This document shows positions 32,898 through 42,806 of a DNA stretch of 64,000 nt, one piece after another. Position 1 is the stretch's first letter. Every line of letters starts with the position of its first letter. Where the stretch lies: positions 1 to 64,000 of the forward strand of contig NZ_JANUGX010000031.1 in the NCBI RefSeq assembly GCF_024753245.1. Reading direction: 5' to 3'. This stretch comes from Massilia norwichensis. GTDB taxonomy: Bacteria > Pseudomonadota > Gammaproteobacteria > Burkholderiales > Burkholderiaceae_D. The notes beneath the pieces were generated by a model that saw only the letters and a program-made list of their open reading frames with translations, did no database searches and was not told where the DNA came from. Both the position numbers and the translations under genes were made by a program.

Positions 32898-34127
32898 ATG
32901 TCTAAGTTCCGCCTCGCACACCTCGGCCTCGTCATGGCCGCACTCGGTTTCACCGCCGCCGCCCCGGTGGTAGGCCTGGCCCCGGCCTACGCCGCCGAGA
33001 CCCTCCGTCCGGAAATCGGCAAGCCGCTGCAGGAAGCGCAGCAACTGATGAAGTCGGGCAAGAACAAGGAAGCCCTGGCCAAGCTGCGCCAGCTCGACAG
33101 CGTCAGCGGCAAATCCGCCAACGAGACTTACCTGATCGAACGCACCCGCGCAGGCGCCGCATCGCAGGCGGGCGACTACGATGCCGCTGCCAAGTCCTTC
33201 GAATACCTGATCGGTTCGGGCAAGCTGTCGGCGAGCGAAAAAGCGCAAATGTCGAAAGGCCTGATCGGCATCTACATGCGTTCCGGCGACCTGAACAAGG
33301 CGAACGCCGCCATCCAGGCCCAGCTGAAGGACCGTGACGATCCGGAACTGCGCGCCTACCTGCTGCAGAACTACTACAAGCAGGGCAACACCGCCGCGCT
33401 CGAGACCGAACTGCGCAATGCCGAAAAGGCCGGTCGCATGACCGAAGACCAGCTGGGCATGCTGGCCAACGTGCAGCTGAAGAAGAACGACAAAGCCGGT
33501 TACGTCAACACCATCGAGAAACTGGCCGCCAACTATCCGAAGGCCCAGTACTGGACCGACCTGCTGAACCGCGTGCAGAGCAAGCCGGGCTTCGCAAGCC
33601 GCCTGACGATCGACGTCTGGCGCCTGCGCCTGGCGAATAACCTGATGAAGAAGCCGAGCGAATACATGGAAATGGCCCAGCTCGTGCTGCAGGCCCGTGC
33701 GCCGGCGGAAGCCATCAAGGTCATCGACAAGGGCTACAAGGCAGGCGCACTGGGCACCGGCCCGGACGCTGCCCGTCACCAGCGCCTGAAGGACCTGGCC
33801 GAGAAGAACCTGGCCGAGCAGAACAAGACGCTGGCAACCGAAGAAGCCCAGGCGCGCAAGGATGGCGACAACGACGGCCTGGCCACCCTCGGCTACGCCC
33901 TGGTCCAGTCCGGCCAGACCGACAAGGGCCTGAAGATGCTGGAAGAAGCATCCAAAGCCAAGAACCTGAAGTATCCGGAAGACGTCAAGCTGCGTCTGGG
34001 CGAAGCGTATGCCGTGGCAGGCAAGAAGCAGCAGGCCATCAACACGCTGAAGACCGTCGGCGGCAAGGACGGCACTGCCGACCTGGCCCGTTACTTCATC
34101 ATGGCGATCAACAAGCCGGCGGCCTGA
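32898..34127 (+). CDS. Secreted tetratricopeptide-repeat protein
   Basis: The 409-residue protein has a Sec signal peptide with a probable AYA-AE cleavage at residues 33-34. It consists of helical TPR-like repeats throughout (for example QEAQQLMKSGKNKEALAKL and AAAKSFEYLIGSGKLSASEK), ending with KKQQAINTLKTVGG. It should act as a periplasmic scaffold. Its position after tonB-exbB-exbD-exbD suggests a role with that system, but the terminator and the TATAAT between them allow separate expression. No specific partner is identifiable. Confidence 0.8.
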   Translation: MSKFRLAHLGLVMAALGFTAAAPVVGLAPAYAAETLRPEIGKPLQEAQQLMKSGKNKEALAKLRQLDSVSGKSANETYLIERTRAGAASQAGDYDAAAKSFEYLIGSGKLSASEKAQMSKGLIGIYMRSGDLNKANAAIQAQLKDRDDPELRAYLLQNYYKQGNTAALETELRNAEKAGRMTEDQLGMLANVQLKKNDKAGYVNTIEKLAANYPKAQYWTDLLNRVQSKPGFASRLTIDVWRLRLANNLMKKPSEYMEMAQLVLQARAPAEAIKVIDKGYKAGALGTGPDAARHQRLKDLAEKNLAEQNKTLATEEAQARKDGDNDGLATLGYALVQSGQTDKGLKMLEEASKAKNLKYPEDVKLRLGEAYAVAGKKQQAINTLKTVGGKDGTADLARYFIMAINKPAA

Positions 34128-34153
34128 GCCCCGACTTTTTGCAGCAATCGCTG

Positions 34154-34190
34154 AAAAGCGCCGCCCTGCTCTGCAGGCGGCGCTTTTTTT
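34154..34190 (+). terminator. Intrinsic terminator of the TPR gene
   Basis: AAAAGCGCCGCC / GGCGGCGCTTTT form a 12-bp stem with a ten-base loop and a run of seven T residues, 26 bases after the stop codon. Confidence 0.85.
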
Positions 34191-34208
34191 GTTTCCCACG
34201 GGTTGCCG

Positions 34209-34214
34209 TATAAT
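34209..34214 (+). promoter_or_regulatory. -10 element of the ribF promoter
   Basis: A consensus TATAAT lies 32 bases upstream of the ribF ATG. The -35 position falls in the T-tract of the preceding terminator and is a poor match. With a start point near 34221 the leader is about 25 nt, too short to hold an FMN riboswitch. Confidence 0.5.
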
Positions 34215-34246
34215 CTGGTATTTCGCCTCGGAGCACGAATCATCCA

Positions 34247-35218
34247 ATGAAGGTATTTCGCGGACTTCCCAACGACAGGGCGCGCGCGCCATGCGCACTC
34301 ACGATCGGCAACTTCGACGGTGTCCACCGCGGTCACCAGGCGTTGTTGGCGCACGTGACCGCGGCTGCGCACCGTCTCGGACTGGAATCGGCCGTGATGA
34401 CCTTCGAGCCGCATCCGCGCGAATACTTCGCCCGCCGTGCCAACGATCTGTCCAAGGCCCCGGCGCGCATCGCCAACCTGCGCGACAAGCTGGAATCGCT
34501 GTCCGATGCCGGCGTCGACCGCGTCATCGTCGAACACTTCAACGAGCATTTCGCCTCGATGTCGCCGCAGGAATTCACGCAGCGCGTGCTGGTCGAGGGC
34601 CTGCACGTGAAATGGCTGATGGTCGGCGACGATTTCTGCTACGGCGCCCGGCGCGCCGGCAACATCCCCATGCTGATCGAGGCCGGCAAGGAATTCGGCT
34701 TCGAGGTCCACAGCCTGCCGGCGGTGCTGCACGACGCCACCCGCATCTCGTCTTCGGCCGTGCGCGCCGCGCTGGCGCAAGGCGATTTCGAGGCCACCCG
34801 AGCCCTGCTCGGCCACCCCTATTCGATGTCCGGCCACGTGATCCACGGCGCCAAGCTGGGCCGCACGCTGGGCTTCCCGACCCTGAACCTGCGCGTCGCC
34901 CACCGTCCGGCCCTGGCCGGCATCTTCGTGGTGCAGGTGCATGGCCTGGCGGACCAGCCGCTGCCGGCCGTCGCCAGCCTGGGCGTGCGCCCGACCGTCG
35001 AGGACGCGGGCCGCATGCTGCTCGAAGTTCACATCTTCGACTGGAACCAGTCCTGCTACGGCAAGCTGGTCCGGGTCGAATTCCTGTCCAAGCTGCGCGA
35101 CGAGGAAAAATACGTCGACCTGCCGACACTCACCGCTGCCATCGACCGCGATGCCCAGCAGGCGCGCGCCTGGTTCGCTCAGCGCCGGGCCGCTCTCACC
35201 GCCACCGACCGAATTTGA
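34247..35218 (+). CDS. ribF: Bifunctional riboflavin kinase/FAD synthetase RibF
   Basis: The 323-residue enzyme makes FMN from riboflavin and then FAD. The N-terminal adenylyltransferase shows TIGNFDGVHRGHQ at 19-31 and ISSSAVRAAL. The C-terminal kinase begins at about residue 190 with GRTLGFPTLNL, then GVRPTV and LLEVHIFDW. Gene order ribF-ileS-lspA is widely conserved in proteobacteria and is repeated here, with a 92-nt gap before ileS. Confidence 0.95.
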   Translation: MKVFRGLPNDRARAPCALTIGNFDGVHRGHQALLAHVTAAAHRLGLESAVMTFEPHPREYFARRANDLSKAPARIANLRDKLESLSDAGVDRVIVEHFNEHFASMSPQEFTQRVLVEGLHVKWLMVGDDFCYGARRAGNIPMLIEAGKEFGFEVHSLPAVLHDATRISSSAVRAALAQGDFEATRALLGHPYSMSGHVIHGAKLGRTLGFPTLNLRVAHRPALAGIFVVQVHGLADQPLPAVASLGVRPTVEDAGRMLLEVHIFDWNQSCYGKLVRVEFLSKLRDEEKYVDLPTLTAAIDRDAQQARAWFAQRRAALTATDRI

Positions 35219-35310
35219 ACGTGAACGACCCGGCCTCGCCGCCCGCCAAGTTGCAATGCAGGCGCAGGCCACTCTTCACGCACAACAGCAGTTCACTTTA
35301 GAAAAATCCT

Positions 35311-38199
35311 ATGTCCGATACCAAGAACGGCCCGAAAGGCGCCAAACAAGGCAACAAGCCCGAAAGTAAATACCCGGTCAACATGACCGACACCCCCTTC
35401 CCGATGCGCGGCGACCTCGCCAAGCGCGAACCGGGCTGGGTCAAGCAGTGGCAAGACAAGAAGATCTACGAGCGCGTGCGCAAGGCCGCCGCCGGCCGCC
35501 CGAAGTTCATCCTGCACGACGGTCCGCCCTACGCCAACGGCGACATCCACCTGGGCCACTCGGTCAACAAGATCCTGAAGGATATGGTCGTCAAGTCGCG
35601 CACCATGGCCGGCTTCGACGCGCCCTACGTGCCGGGCTGGGACTGCCATGGCATGCCGATCGAGATCCAGATCGAAAAACTGTACGGCAAGAACCTGCCG
35701 ACCGCTGAAGTGCTGCAGAAAGCCCGCGCCTACGCGCTCGAACAGATCGACCGCCAGCGCGCCGGCTTCATCCGCCTGGGCGTGCTGGGCGAATGGGACA
35801 ACCCCTACATGACCATGGCCTACGGTAACGAAGCCGACGAGCTGCGCGCCCTCGGCACCCTGCTCGACAAGGGTTATGTCTACCGCGGCCTGAAGCCGGT
35901 GAACTGGTGCTTCGACTGCGGCTCGGCGCTGGCCGAAGCAGAAGTCGAATACCAGGACAAGCGCGACCCGGCGATCGACGTCGGCTTCCCGTTTGCGGAA
36001 CCGGAAAAGCTGGCAAGCGCCTTCGGCCTGCCGCAGCTGCCGGAAGGCGACGGCTTCATCGTGATCTGGACCACCACCCCGTGGACCATTCCGTCGAACC
36101 AGGCGCTGAACGTGCACCCGGAAGTGACCTACGCACTGGTCAAGACCGAAAAGGACGGCAAGCCGCTGCTGCTGCTGGTCGCCAAGGATCTCGCCGAGTC
36201 CGTCCTCCAGCGCTACAAGCTGGAAGGCGACGTCGTCGCCACCACCACCGGCGAAAAGCTGGGCGGCATCCGCTTCAAGCACCCGCTGCACAAGGCCGAT
36301 CCGTTCTACGACCGCACCTCGCCGGTCTACCTGGCCGACTACGTCACCACCGACAGCGGTACCGGCGTGGTCCACTCGGCGCCGGCTTACGGCCTCGAAG
36401 ACTTCCAGTCCTGCAAAGCGCACGGCATGAAGGATGACGAGATCCTGAAACCGGTGATGGGCGACGGCCGCTTCGCGAGCACCCTGCCGCTGTTCGGCGG
36501 CATGACGATCTGGGAAGCGAGCAAGCCGATCTGCGCGGCCCTGACCGAGGCCGGCGCCCTGTTCGAACTGAAGATGTTCGACCACAGCTACATGCACTGC
36601 TGGCGCCACAAGACCCCGATCGTCTACCGCGCGACCTCGCAGTGGTTCGCCGGCATGGACGTCACCCCGAAGGATGGCGGCCCGACCCTGCGCGAAACCG
36701 CGCTGGCCGGCATCGCCGATACCCAGTTCTTCCCGGACTGGGGCCAGGCGCGCCTGCAGGGCATGATCGCCAACCGTCCGGACTGGACCCTGTCGCGCCA
36801 GCGTCAGTGGGGCGTGCCGATGGCCTTCTTCATCCACAAGGAGACCGGCGAGCTGCACCCGCGCACCCCGGAACTGCTGGAGCAGGTGGCCAAGCTGATC
36901 GAAGCGAACGGCATCGATGCCTGGCATTCGCTCGATCCTCAAACGCTGCTGGGTGACGACGCCGCCATGTACGAGAAGAACCGCGACACGCTGGACGTCT
37001 GGTTCGACTCGGGCACCACGCACCAGACCGTGCTGCGCGGCTCGCACAAGGACCAATCCGCCTTCCCGGCCGACCTCTACCTGGAAGGTTCGGACCAGCA
37101 CCGCGGCTGGTTCCATTCGTCGCTGCTGACCTCCTCGATGCTGAACGGCCGTCCGCCCTACAAGGCGCTGCTGACCCACGGCTTCACCGTCGACGAGCAT
37201 GGCCGCAAGATGTCGAAGTCGCTGGGCAACGTGCTGTCGCCGCAGAAGATCAGCGACAGCCTCGGCGCCGACATCCTGCGCCTGTGGGTCGCCTCGACCG
37301 ACTACACCGGCGAACTGGCGCTGTCGGAAGAGATCCTGAAGCGCGTGACCGAAGCCTACCGCCGCATCCGCAACACCCTGCGCTTCCTGCTGGCGAACAC
37401 CTCGGACTTCGACCCGGTGAAGAACGCCGTGCCGGTGGCCGAGATGTTCGAGATCGACCGTTACGCGCTGGCCGAGACCGCGCGCCTGCAGGCGGACGTC
37501 GCCGCGCACTTCGAGCGCTACGAGTTCCACCCGGTGGTCGCGCGCCTGCAGAACTTCTGCTCGGAAGACCTGGGCGGCTTCTACCTCGACATCCTGAAGG
37601 ACCGCCTGTACACCACCGGCGTCGATTCGATCGCACGCCGCTCGGCCCAGACCGCGCTGTGGCACATCGCCCACGCGCTGCTGCGCATCATGGCGCCGAT
37701 CCTGTCCTTCACCGCCGAGGAAGCCTGGGCCGTGTTCGCGGGCGAGCAAGCCTACAAGGACTCCGACGAGACCATCTTCACCCAGACCCTGTGGACCTTC
37801 CCGGAAGTCGCGGACGGCGCCGCCCTGCTCGACAAGTACGCGCTGCTGCGCGCCGTGCGCACCGACGTCACCAAGCAGCTGGAAGAAGTGCGCGCATCCG
37901 GCGCGATCGGCTCCTCGCTGCAGGCGGAACTGGCACTCAAGGCTGCCGGCGACAAGTACGATGCGCTGGCAAGCCTGATTGATGACCTGAAGTTCGTCTT
38001 CATCACCTCGCAGGCAAGCGTCGAGAAGGTTGAAGATGCAGCCCAGGAAGCCGTCGCGGTGACGCCGTCGGCAGCGGAAAAGTGCGAGCGCTGCTGGCAC
38101 TACCGCCGCGACGTCGGCCACGACGCCAGCCACCCGGGCCTGTGCGCCCGCTGCACGAGCAACCTGTTCGGCAGCGGCGAGAAGCGCAAGTTCGCTTAA
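35311..38199 (+). CDS. ileS: Isoleucyl-tRNA synthetase
   Basis: The 962-residue class I synthetase charges tRNA-Ile. The HIGH motif is HLGH at 80-83 within [12 protein letters not shown], and the KMSKS loop is at 633-637. The editing domain lies between them ([14 protein letters not shown]). The C-terminus ends in a zinc ribbon, CERCWHYR and CARCTSNL. Family length and order are normal. Upstream bases show no T-box-like structure, as expected for a proteobacterium. Confidence 0.97.
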   Translation: MSDTKNGPKGAKQGNKPESKYPVNMTDTPFPMRGDLAKREPGWVKQWQDKKIYERVRKAAAGRPKFILHDGPPYANGDIHLGHSVNKILKDMVVKSRTMAGFDAPYVPGWDCHGMPIEIQIEKLYGKNLPTAEVLQKARAYALEQIDRQRAGFIRLGVLGEWDNPYMTMAYGNEADELRALGTLLDKGYVYRGLKPVNWCFDCGSALAEAEVEYQDKRDPAIDVGFPFAEPEKLASAFGLPQLPEGDGFIVIWTTTPWTIPSNQALNVHPEVTYALVKTEKDGKPLLLLVAKDLAESVLQRYKLEGDVVATTTGEKLGGIRFKHPLHKADPFYDRTSPVYLADYVTTDSGTGVVHSAPAYGLEDFQSCKAHGMKDDEILKPVMGDGRFASTLPLFGGMTIWEASKPICAALTEAGALFELKMFDHSYMHCWRHKTPIVYRATSQWFAGMDVTPKDGGPTLRETALAGIADTQFFPDWGQARLQGMIANRPDWTLSRQRQWGVPMAFFIHKETGELHPRTPELLEQVAKLIEANGIDAWHSLDPQTLLGDDAAMYEKNRDTLDVWFDSGTTHQTVLRGSHKDQSAFPADLYLEGSDQHRGWFHSSLLTSSMLNGRPPYKALLTHGFTVDEHGRKMSKSLGNVLSPQKISDSLGADILRLWVASTDYTGELALSEEILKRVTEAYRRIRNTLRFLLANTSDFDPVKNAVPVAEMFEIDRYALAETARLQADVAAHFERYEFHPVVARLQNFCSEDLGGFYLDILKDRLYTTGVDSIARRSAQTALWHIAHALLRIMAPILSFTAEEAWAVFAGEQAYKDSDETIFTQTLWTFPEVADGAALLDKYALLRAVRTDVTKQLEEVRASGAIGSSLQAELALKAAGDKYDALASLIDDLKFVFITSQASVEKVEDAAQEAVAVTPSAAEKCERCWHYRRDVGHDASHPGLCARCTSNLFGSGEKRKFA

Positions 38200-38264
38200 G
38201 CCCCCGCCGCCCGCGCCGGTTGCACAGACCGGCGCGGGCGTGTTCTTTCCTCATCGTCCCAGCC

Positions 38265-38789
38265 ATGGCCACAAAAAAAACCAAACCAAGCTTCACCGCC
38301 GTCAAATCCAGCGCGGGCGCCAGCCTGACGCCCTGGCTCGGCATCGCTTTCATCGTGATCCTGCTCGACCAGATCAGCAAGATCACCATCACCCGCACCT
38401 TCACCCACGGCGAAGAGAAGCCGATCACCAGCTTCTTCAACCTGGTGCTCGCGTATAACCCGGGCGCGGCCTTCAGCTTCCTTTCCGACCAGGGCGGCTG
38501 GCAGAAGTACTTCTTCGCCGGGATCGCGATCGCCGCGGTCGTCTTCATCATCTACCTGCTGCGCAAGCACGCCGGCCAGCGCATGTTCTGCTGGGCCCTG
38601 GCCCTGATCATGGGCGGCGCGCTCGGCAACCTGATCGACCGCCTGGCCTACGGCCACGTGATCGACTTCCTCGACTTCCACCTGCGCGGCGTCGGCCACT
38701 TCCCGGCCTTCAATATCGCCGACACCGCGATCAGCATCGGCGCCATCCTGTTCATCTTCGACGAACTGCGCCGGGTGAACAAGCACTAA
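38265..38789 (+). CDS. lspA: Lipoprotein signal peptidase (signal peptidase II)
   Basis: The 174-residue integral membrane aspartyl protease cleaves lipoprotein signal peptides after lipidation. Catalytic residues are Asp125 in GNLIDRL and Asp153 in FNIADTAI. Four membrane helices are visible at about 24-42, 81-100, 107-124 and 150-166. The start [10 protein letters not shown] gives a 20-residue cytoplasmic lead. The frame is open further upstream, overlapping ileS, but that part is not LspA-like. coaBC follows after 16 nt. Confidence 0.94.
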   Translation: MATKKTKPSFTAVKSSAGASLTPWLGIAFIVILLDQISKITITRTFTHGEEKPITSFFNLVLAYNPGAAFSFLSDQGGWQKYFFAGIAIAAVVFIIYLLRKHAGQRMFCWALALIMGGALGNLIDRLAYGHVIDFLDFHLRGVGHFPAFNIADTAISIGAILFIFDELRRVNKH

Positions 38790-38805
38790 GCATCGGAGAC
38801 AAGCA

Positions 38806-40029
38806 ATGAGCATGGACCTGAAGGGCAAGAAGATCGTCCTCGGCCTGTCCGGCGGCGTGGCCTGCTACAAGGCCGCGGAGCTGTGCCGCGCCCTGACCAA
38901 GGAGGGCGCCAGTGTGCAGGTCGTGATGACCGACGCCGCGACCCACTTCATCGGTCCGGTGACGATGCAGGCCCTGTCAGGCCGCACCGTCTACACCGAC
39001 CAGTGGGACGGCCGCATCCCCAACAACATGGCCCACATCGACCTGACGCGCGACGCCGATGCGATCCTGATCGCGCCCTGCTCCGCCGACTTCCTGTTCA
39101 AGCTCGCGCACGGCGCCACCGACGACCTGCTGTCGACCCTGTGCCTGGCGCGCCCGCACCAGGTGCCGCTGCTCGTGGCCCCGGCAATGAACGTCGAGAT
39201 GTGGGAGAAGCCGGCCACGCAGCGCAACGTCGCGCAATTGCGCGAAGACGGCGTCTGCATCTTCGGCCCCGCCGCCGGCTCCCAGGCCTGCGGCGAGACC
39301 GGCATGGGCCGCATGCTGGAGCCGCATGAACTGCTCGAGGAACTGGTGGCATCGTTCCAGCCCAAGGTCCTGGCGGGCAAGCGTGTGCTGATCACGGCCG
39401 GCCCGACCTACGAGGCGATCGACCCGGTGCGCGGCATCACCAATCTGTCGTCCGGCAAGATGGGCTATGCGGTGGCGCGCGCCGCGCGCGAGGCCGGCGC
39501 CGAGGTCACGCTGGTGTCCGGCCCGACCGCGCTCGACACCCCGCACGGCGTGCGCCGCATCGACGTGCAGAGCGCCCGGCAGATGCTGGACGCGGTGATG
39601 GCCGGCATCCAGGGCCAGCACATCTTCATCGGCGTGGCGGCCGTCGCCGACTGGCGCGTCGAGAATGCCAGCGAACAGAAGATCAAGAAAGACGGCAGCG
39701 GCACGCCGCAACTGCAGTTCGCGCAGAACCCGGACATCCTCGCGACCGTCGCCGGCACCACCTCGCTGAGCGGCTGGCCGTATTGCGTGGGCTTTGCCGC
39801 CGAGTCGGAAAACCTGATCGAATACGGCGCCGCCAAGCGCGAAAAGAAAGGCATTCCTTTGTTGGTAGGCAATATCGGCCACCATACCTTCGGTCAGGAT
39901 GAGAATGCGATCGTGCTGTTCGACGACAGCGGCCACACCGTGCTGCCGCAGGCAGGCAAGCTGCAACTGGCGCGCCAGCTGGTCTCCGAAATCGCCAAGC
40001 GCCTCGAACAGCGCTCGCTGCTGACTTGA
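38806..40029 (+). CDS. coaBC: Phosphopantothenoylcysteine decarboxylase/phosphopantothenate-cysteine ligase CoaBC
   Basis: The 407-residue bifunctional flavoenzyme carries out two steps of coenzyme A synthesis. The decarboxylase half (about 8-185) has LGLSGGVACYK, catalytic His77 in MAHIDL, PAMN at 126-129 and the Cys162-containing ACGETGMGRM lid. The ligase half begins near residue 190 with VLITAGPTYEAIDPVRGITN and includes FAQNPDI. CGGAGA lies upstream of the ATG. dut follows after 32 nt, the same pairing as in E. coli. Confidence 0.95.
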   Translation: MSMDLKGKKIVLGLSGGVACYKAAELCRALTKEGASVQVVMTDAATHFIGPVTMQALSGRTVYTDQWDGRIPNNMAHIDLTRDADAILIAPCSADFLFKLAHGATDDLLSTLCLARPHQVPLLVAPAMNVEMWEKPATQRNVAQLREDGVCIFGPAAGSQACGETGMGRMLEPHELLEELVASFQPKVLAGKRVLITAGPTYEAIDPVRGITNLSSGKMGYAVARAAREAGAEVTLVSGPTALDTPHGVRRIDVQSARQMLDAVMAGIQGQHIFIGVAAVADWRVENASEQKIKKDGSGTPQLQFAQNPDILATVAGTTSLSGWPYCVGFAAESENLIEYGAAKREKKGIPLLVGNIGHHTFGQDENAIVLFDDSGHTVLPQAGKLQLARQLVSEIAKRLEQRSLLT

Positions 40030-40061
40030 ATCACCGTTGAATCACCCCTGATCCCTCCCCC

Positions 40062-40511
40062 ATGAAACAGATAGACCTCAAGATTCTCGACCCGCGCATG
40101 AAGAACTTCCTGCCGGCCTACGCCACCGAAGGCAGCGCCGGCCTCGACCTGCGTGCCTGCGTCGACGCTCCGCTCACCTTGGCCCCCGGACAGACCGTGC
40201 TGGTGCCGACCGGCCTGGCGATCCACATCGCCGATCCGGGCTATGCCGCGATGATCCTGCCGCGAAGCGGGCTCGGCCATAAGAACGGCATCGTTCTCGG
40301 CAATCTGGTAGGCTTGATCGACTCCGATTACCAGGGCCAGCTGATGGTCTCGACCTGGAACCGGGGCCAGTCCGCGTTCACGCTGCAGCCGATGGACAGG
40401 CTCGCGCAGCTGGTCGTGGTTCCCGTCGTTCAGGTTGGCTTCAACGTCGTGGAGGAATTCGCATCGAGCGACCGGGGCACCGGCGGTTTCGGCAGCACCG
40501 GCAAACAATAA
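40062..40511 (+). CDS. dut: Deoxyuridine 5'-triphosphate nucleotidohydrolase
   Basis: The 149-residue trimeric dUTPase has all five motifs in order: [36 protein letters not shown] and the C-terminal [10 protein letters not shown] arm. It keeps uracil out of DNA and supplies dUMP. Directly downstream of coaBC. Confidence 0.96.
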   Translation: MKQIDLKILDPRMKNFLPAYATEGSAGLDLRACVDAPLTLAPGQTVLVPTGLAIHIADPGYAAMILPRSGLGHKNGIVLGNLVGLIDSDYQGQLMVSTWNRGQSAFTLQPMDRLAQLVVVPVVQVGFNVVEEFASSDRGTGGFGSTGKQ

Positions 40512-40531
40512 ACAAGAAAAGAGAGGAGCAC

Positions 40532-41620
40532 ATGAGCGCCAATCGCCGCGCGGCTTCGTTTGCCGCATCCCTGGCCGCTGCCACCGCCCTGCTGCTGACC
40601 GGTTGCGCCACGCAGGCGCCGCAGCAGACCGGGACCGCCCCGCGCGTCGTCGAACGCACGCCCGAGGCGCCCGGCCTGACCCCGCAGATGGCCGCCGCCG
40701 CCGATACGCTCAGCAAGATGGCCGACCTGCAGAACCGCCTGTACAAGGTCGCGTCGCCGCTCCTCATCCAGAACGCCGAACTGTGCAAGGGCCAGGCCCG
40801 CAACCTGCTCGGCTTCACCGCCAAGAACCGCTGGTCCTACCCGGGCGACTATAACGAAGCCGCGCACGTCGCCTTCGGCATGGACGAACGCCTGCAGGTC
40901 ACCAGCGTGCTGGCCGGCAGCGGCGCCGCCAAGGCCGGCCTGCAGACCGGCGACGTGCTGCTGGCCGCCGCCGGCAAGCCGCTGCCGACCGGCCAGCACG
41001 CGCTGAGCCAGGCCGGCACCATCTTCAACAAGATCGTCGCGTCGCAGGCCACGCTGCCGATGACGGTCGAACGCCGCGACAGCGAGCGCCAGCTGGCGAT
41101 CCCGGTCACGCGCGCCTGCGCCTTCGCGATCGAGCTGGGCAACGCCGACAACGTCAACGCCTATGCCGACGGCTCGCGCGTGCTGGTCACGCGCGGCATG
41201 ATCCACTTCACCCGCAACGACGAAGAACTGGCCTACGTGCTGGCCAGGACCATGGCCCACAACCTGCTCGGCCACGCCAGCGCCCAGCGCAACGTCTCCA
41301 CCATCGGCAGCATCATCGACAACCTCAAGAGCATCACGCCGGATACCTCGATGCTGATCGGCAGCGGCGGCATCAAGGCGATGCCGCCCGAGATGGACGC
41401 CGCCGCCGACCGCCTCAGCCTCTACCTGGCGGCCCGCGCCGGCTACGACATCGACGACGCCGACAACTTCTGGAAGCGCCTGAACGAAACCTACCCGGCC
41501 ACCGTGCTGAACGGCTACAACGCCAACCACCCGGCGCTGGCGGCGCGTTTGGCGGCGATCGAGAAGGCGCAGGCGGAGATCAAAGCGAAGAAGTCGGCCA
41601 AGAAGCCGCTGGTGCCCTAA
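40532..41620 (+). CDS. M48-like lipoprotein with degenerate metalloprotease site and PDZ-like region
   Basis: The 362-residue protein has a lipoprotein signal peptide with lipobox LTGC (Cys25) and a PDZ-like segment around residues 125-200 (SGAAKAGLQTGDVLLAAAG). The C-terminal M48-type domain (about 205-350) is recognisable by the YVLARTMAHNLLGH and DAAADRLSLYLAARAGYDID signatures. Active relatives have HExxH and ExxAD there. This copy has Arg239-Thr240 in place of His-Glu, keeps only His243, and lacks the third-ligand Glu, so it is probably not a protease. Reading frame and codon use are intact, so a structural or chaperone role is likely. It starts 20 nt after dut. Confidence 0.8.
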   Translation: MSANRRAASFAASLAAATALLLTGCATQAPQQTGTAPRVVERTPEAPGLTPQMAAAADTLSKMADLQNRLYKVASPLLIQNAELCKGQARNLLGFTAKNRWSYPGDYNEAAHVAFGMDERLQVTSVLAGSGAAKAGLQTGDVLLAAAGKPLPTGQHALSQAGTIFNKIVASQATLPMTVERRDSERQLAIPVTRACAFAIELGNADNVNAYADGSRVLVTRGMIHFTRNDEELAYVLARTMAHNLLGHASAQRNVSTIGSIIDNLKSITPDTSMLIGSGGIKAMPPEMDAAADRLSLYLAARAGYDIDDADNFWKRLNETYPATVLNGYNANHPALAARLAAIEKAQAEIKAKKSAKKPLVP

Positions 41621-41660
41621 GTCCTTGGCCTGAGAACCTCATCCGTCGTTAGCATGTAAA

Positions 41661-41776
41661 CGTCATTCCCGACCTCGCCGGCCGCCTTGGCGGGAATCCA
41701 AGTTTGCTTGAGTGGCTTTAACATGCGGTAGTGGCCAGCGACGAACTTGGGTCCCCGCCTGCGCGGGGACGACGGG
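41661..41776. repeat. Pair of inverted REP-like palindromes
   Basis: Two REP units face each other. The first (41661-41703) begins CGTCATTCCCG and ends CGGGAATCCAAGTT. The second (41745-41776) is ACTTGGGTCCCCGCC...GGGGACGACGGG. The unit type CGTCATTCCCG/CGGGAATCCA recurs at 48.9, 50.0 and 60.7 kb in this window. No gene lies between the M48-like gene and the DMT transporter. Confidence 0.75.
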
Positions 41777-41902
41777 TAGCGTAGATTTTTTGTATCATTG
41801 CCAATTCCCCGTCACGCATCCTGAATTCAGCAGCAAGAAACAGGAAGCGTCCGGCGGTGCGCCAGGCGACCATGCCTGCCGCATTCACCCGTGAAGAACG
41901 CA

Positions 41903-42802
41903 ATGACCACCGCCAACCTGCTGCGCCTCATCCTGCTTGCCGCCATCTGGGGCGGTTCCTTCCTGTTCATGCGCATCAGCGCCCCCGTGCTCGGGCCGGC
42001 GGTGCTGATCGAGTTCCGGGTGCTGTTCGCGGCCCTGTTCCTGGCCATCGTCGGCTTCGTGCTGAAGAAGCGCCTCGATCTGCGCGCCAACTGGAAGCAT
42101 TTCTTCATCCTCGGCTTCTTCAATTCCGCGCTGCCTTTCCTGTTGTTTGCGTTCGGTGCGCGTACCTTGTCGGCCTCGGTGCTGTCGGTGCTGAACGCGA
42201 CCGCGCCGATGTGGGGCGCACTGGTCGGCGCGGTATGGACGCGCCATGCGATCAGCCTGCGCACCGCGCTCGGCCTGCTGCTCGGCACTGCTGGCGTGGC
42301 CCTGCTGGTCGGCTTCGACCATGTGTCGAGTAAACCAGGCGCCGGCCTGGCGGTGGTCGCCGCGCTGGCCGCGGCCCTCTGCTACGGCATCGCCAGCCAG
42401 TACGCGCGTTCGGCGAAAAGCGTCGAACCGTTCGCGAACGCGCACGGCACCATGTGGACTTCCAGCCTGATCGTGCTGCCGGTGCTGCCCTTCTTCCCGA
42501 TGACGGGCACGCCGACCGTCGGCATCGTCGGCGCGGTGCTGGCGTTGGGCGTGCTGTGCAGCGGCATCGCCTACATCCTGTATTTCCGCCTGATCGAGGA
42601 AGTCGGCACCACCTCGGCGCTGACCGTCACCTTCCTGAACCCGGTGTTCGGCATCCTGTGGGGCGCGCTCTTCCTCGGCGAAACCATCGGCTGGTACACC
42701 ATCGCCGGCTCGGCGATCACCCTGGTCGGCACCGCGCTGGTGACAGGCTTCGTGCCGCGTTTCGGACGCGCCGCAGCGCCGGCTGCCACGCAGGGAAGAT
42801 GA
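41903..42802 (+). CDS. DMT-superfamily transporter (EamA family)
   Basis: The 299-residue protein contains ten predicted membrane helices as two EamA repeats, beginning with LRLILLAAIWGGSFLFMRIS and repeating at about residue 150 (AALCYGIASQYAR). It belongs to the drug/metabolite exporters; the substrate cannot be deduced. ATG 41903 is chosen over GTG 41891; neither has a strong ribosome site. The glycosylase gene begins 4 nt after its stop, so the two are co-transcribed. Confidence 0.85.
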   Translation: MTTANLLRLILLAAIWGGSFLFMRISAPVLGPAVLIEFRVLFAALFLAIVGFVLKKRLDLRANWKHFFILGFFNSALPFLLFAFGARTLSASVLSVLNATAPMWGALVGAVWTRHAISLRTALGLLLGTAGVALLVGFDHVSSKPGAGLAVVAALAAALCYGIASQYARSAKSVEPFANAHGTMWTSSLIVLPVLPFFPMTGTPTVGIVGAVLALGVLCSGIAYILYFRLIEEVGTTSALTVTFLNPVFGILWGALFLGETIGWYTIAGSAITLVGTALVTGFVPRFGRAAAPAATQGR

Positions 42803-42806
42803 ACCT

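Noticed and set aside
34215-34246. FMN riboswitch before ribF
   Set aside because: The leader after the -10 is only about 25 nt and has no RFN-type structure.
35219-35310. T-box or attenuator before ileS
   Set aside because: The 92-base gap shows no specifier stem or terminator-like hairpin, and T-boxes are not expected in this group.
35293-38133. 946-codon frame opposite ileS
   Set aside because: Shadow of ileS codon bias; no domain features.
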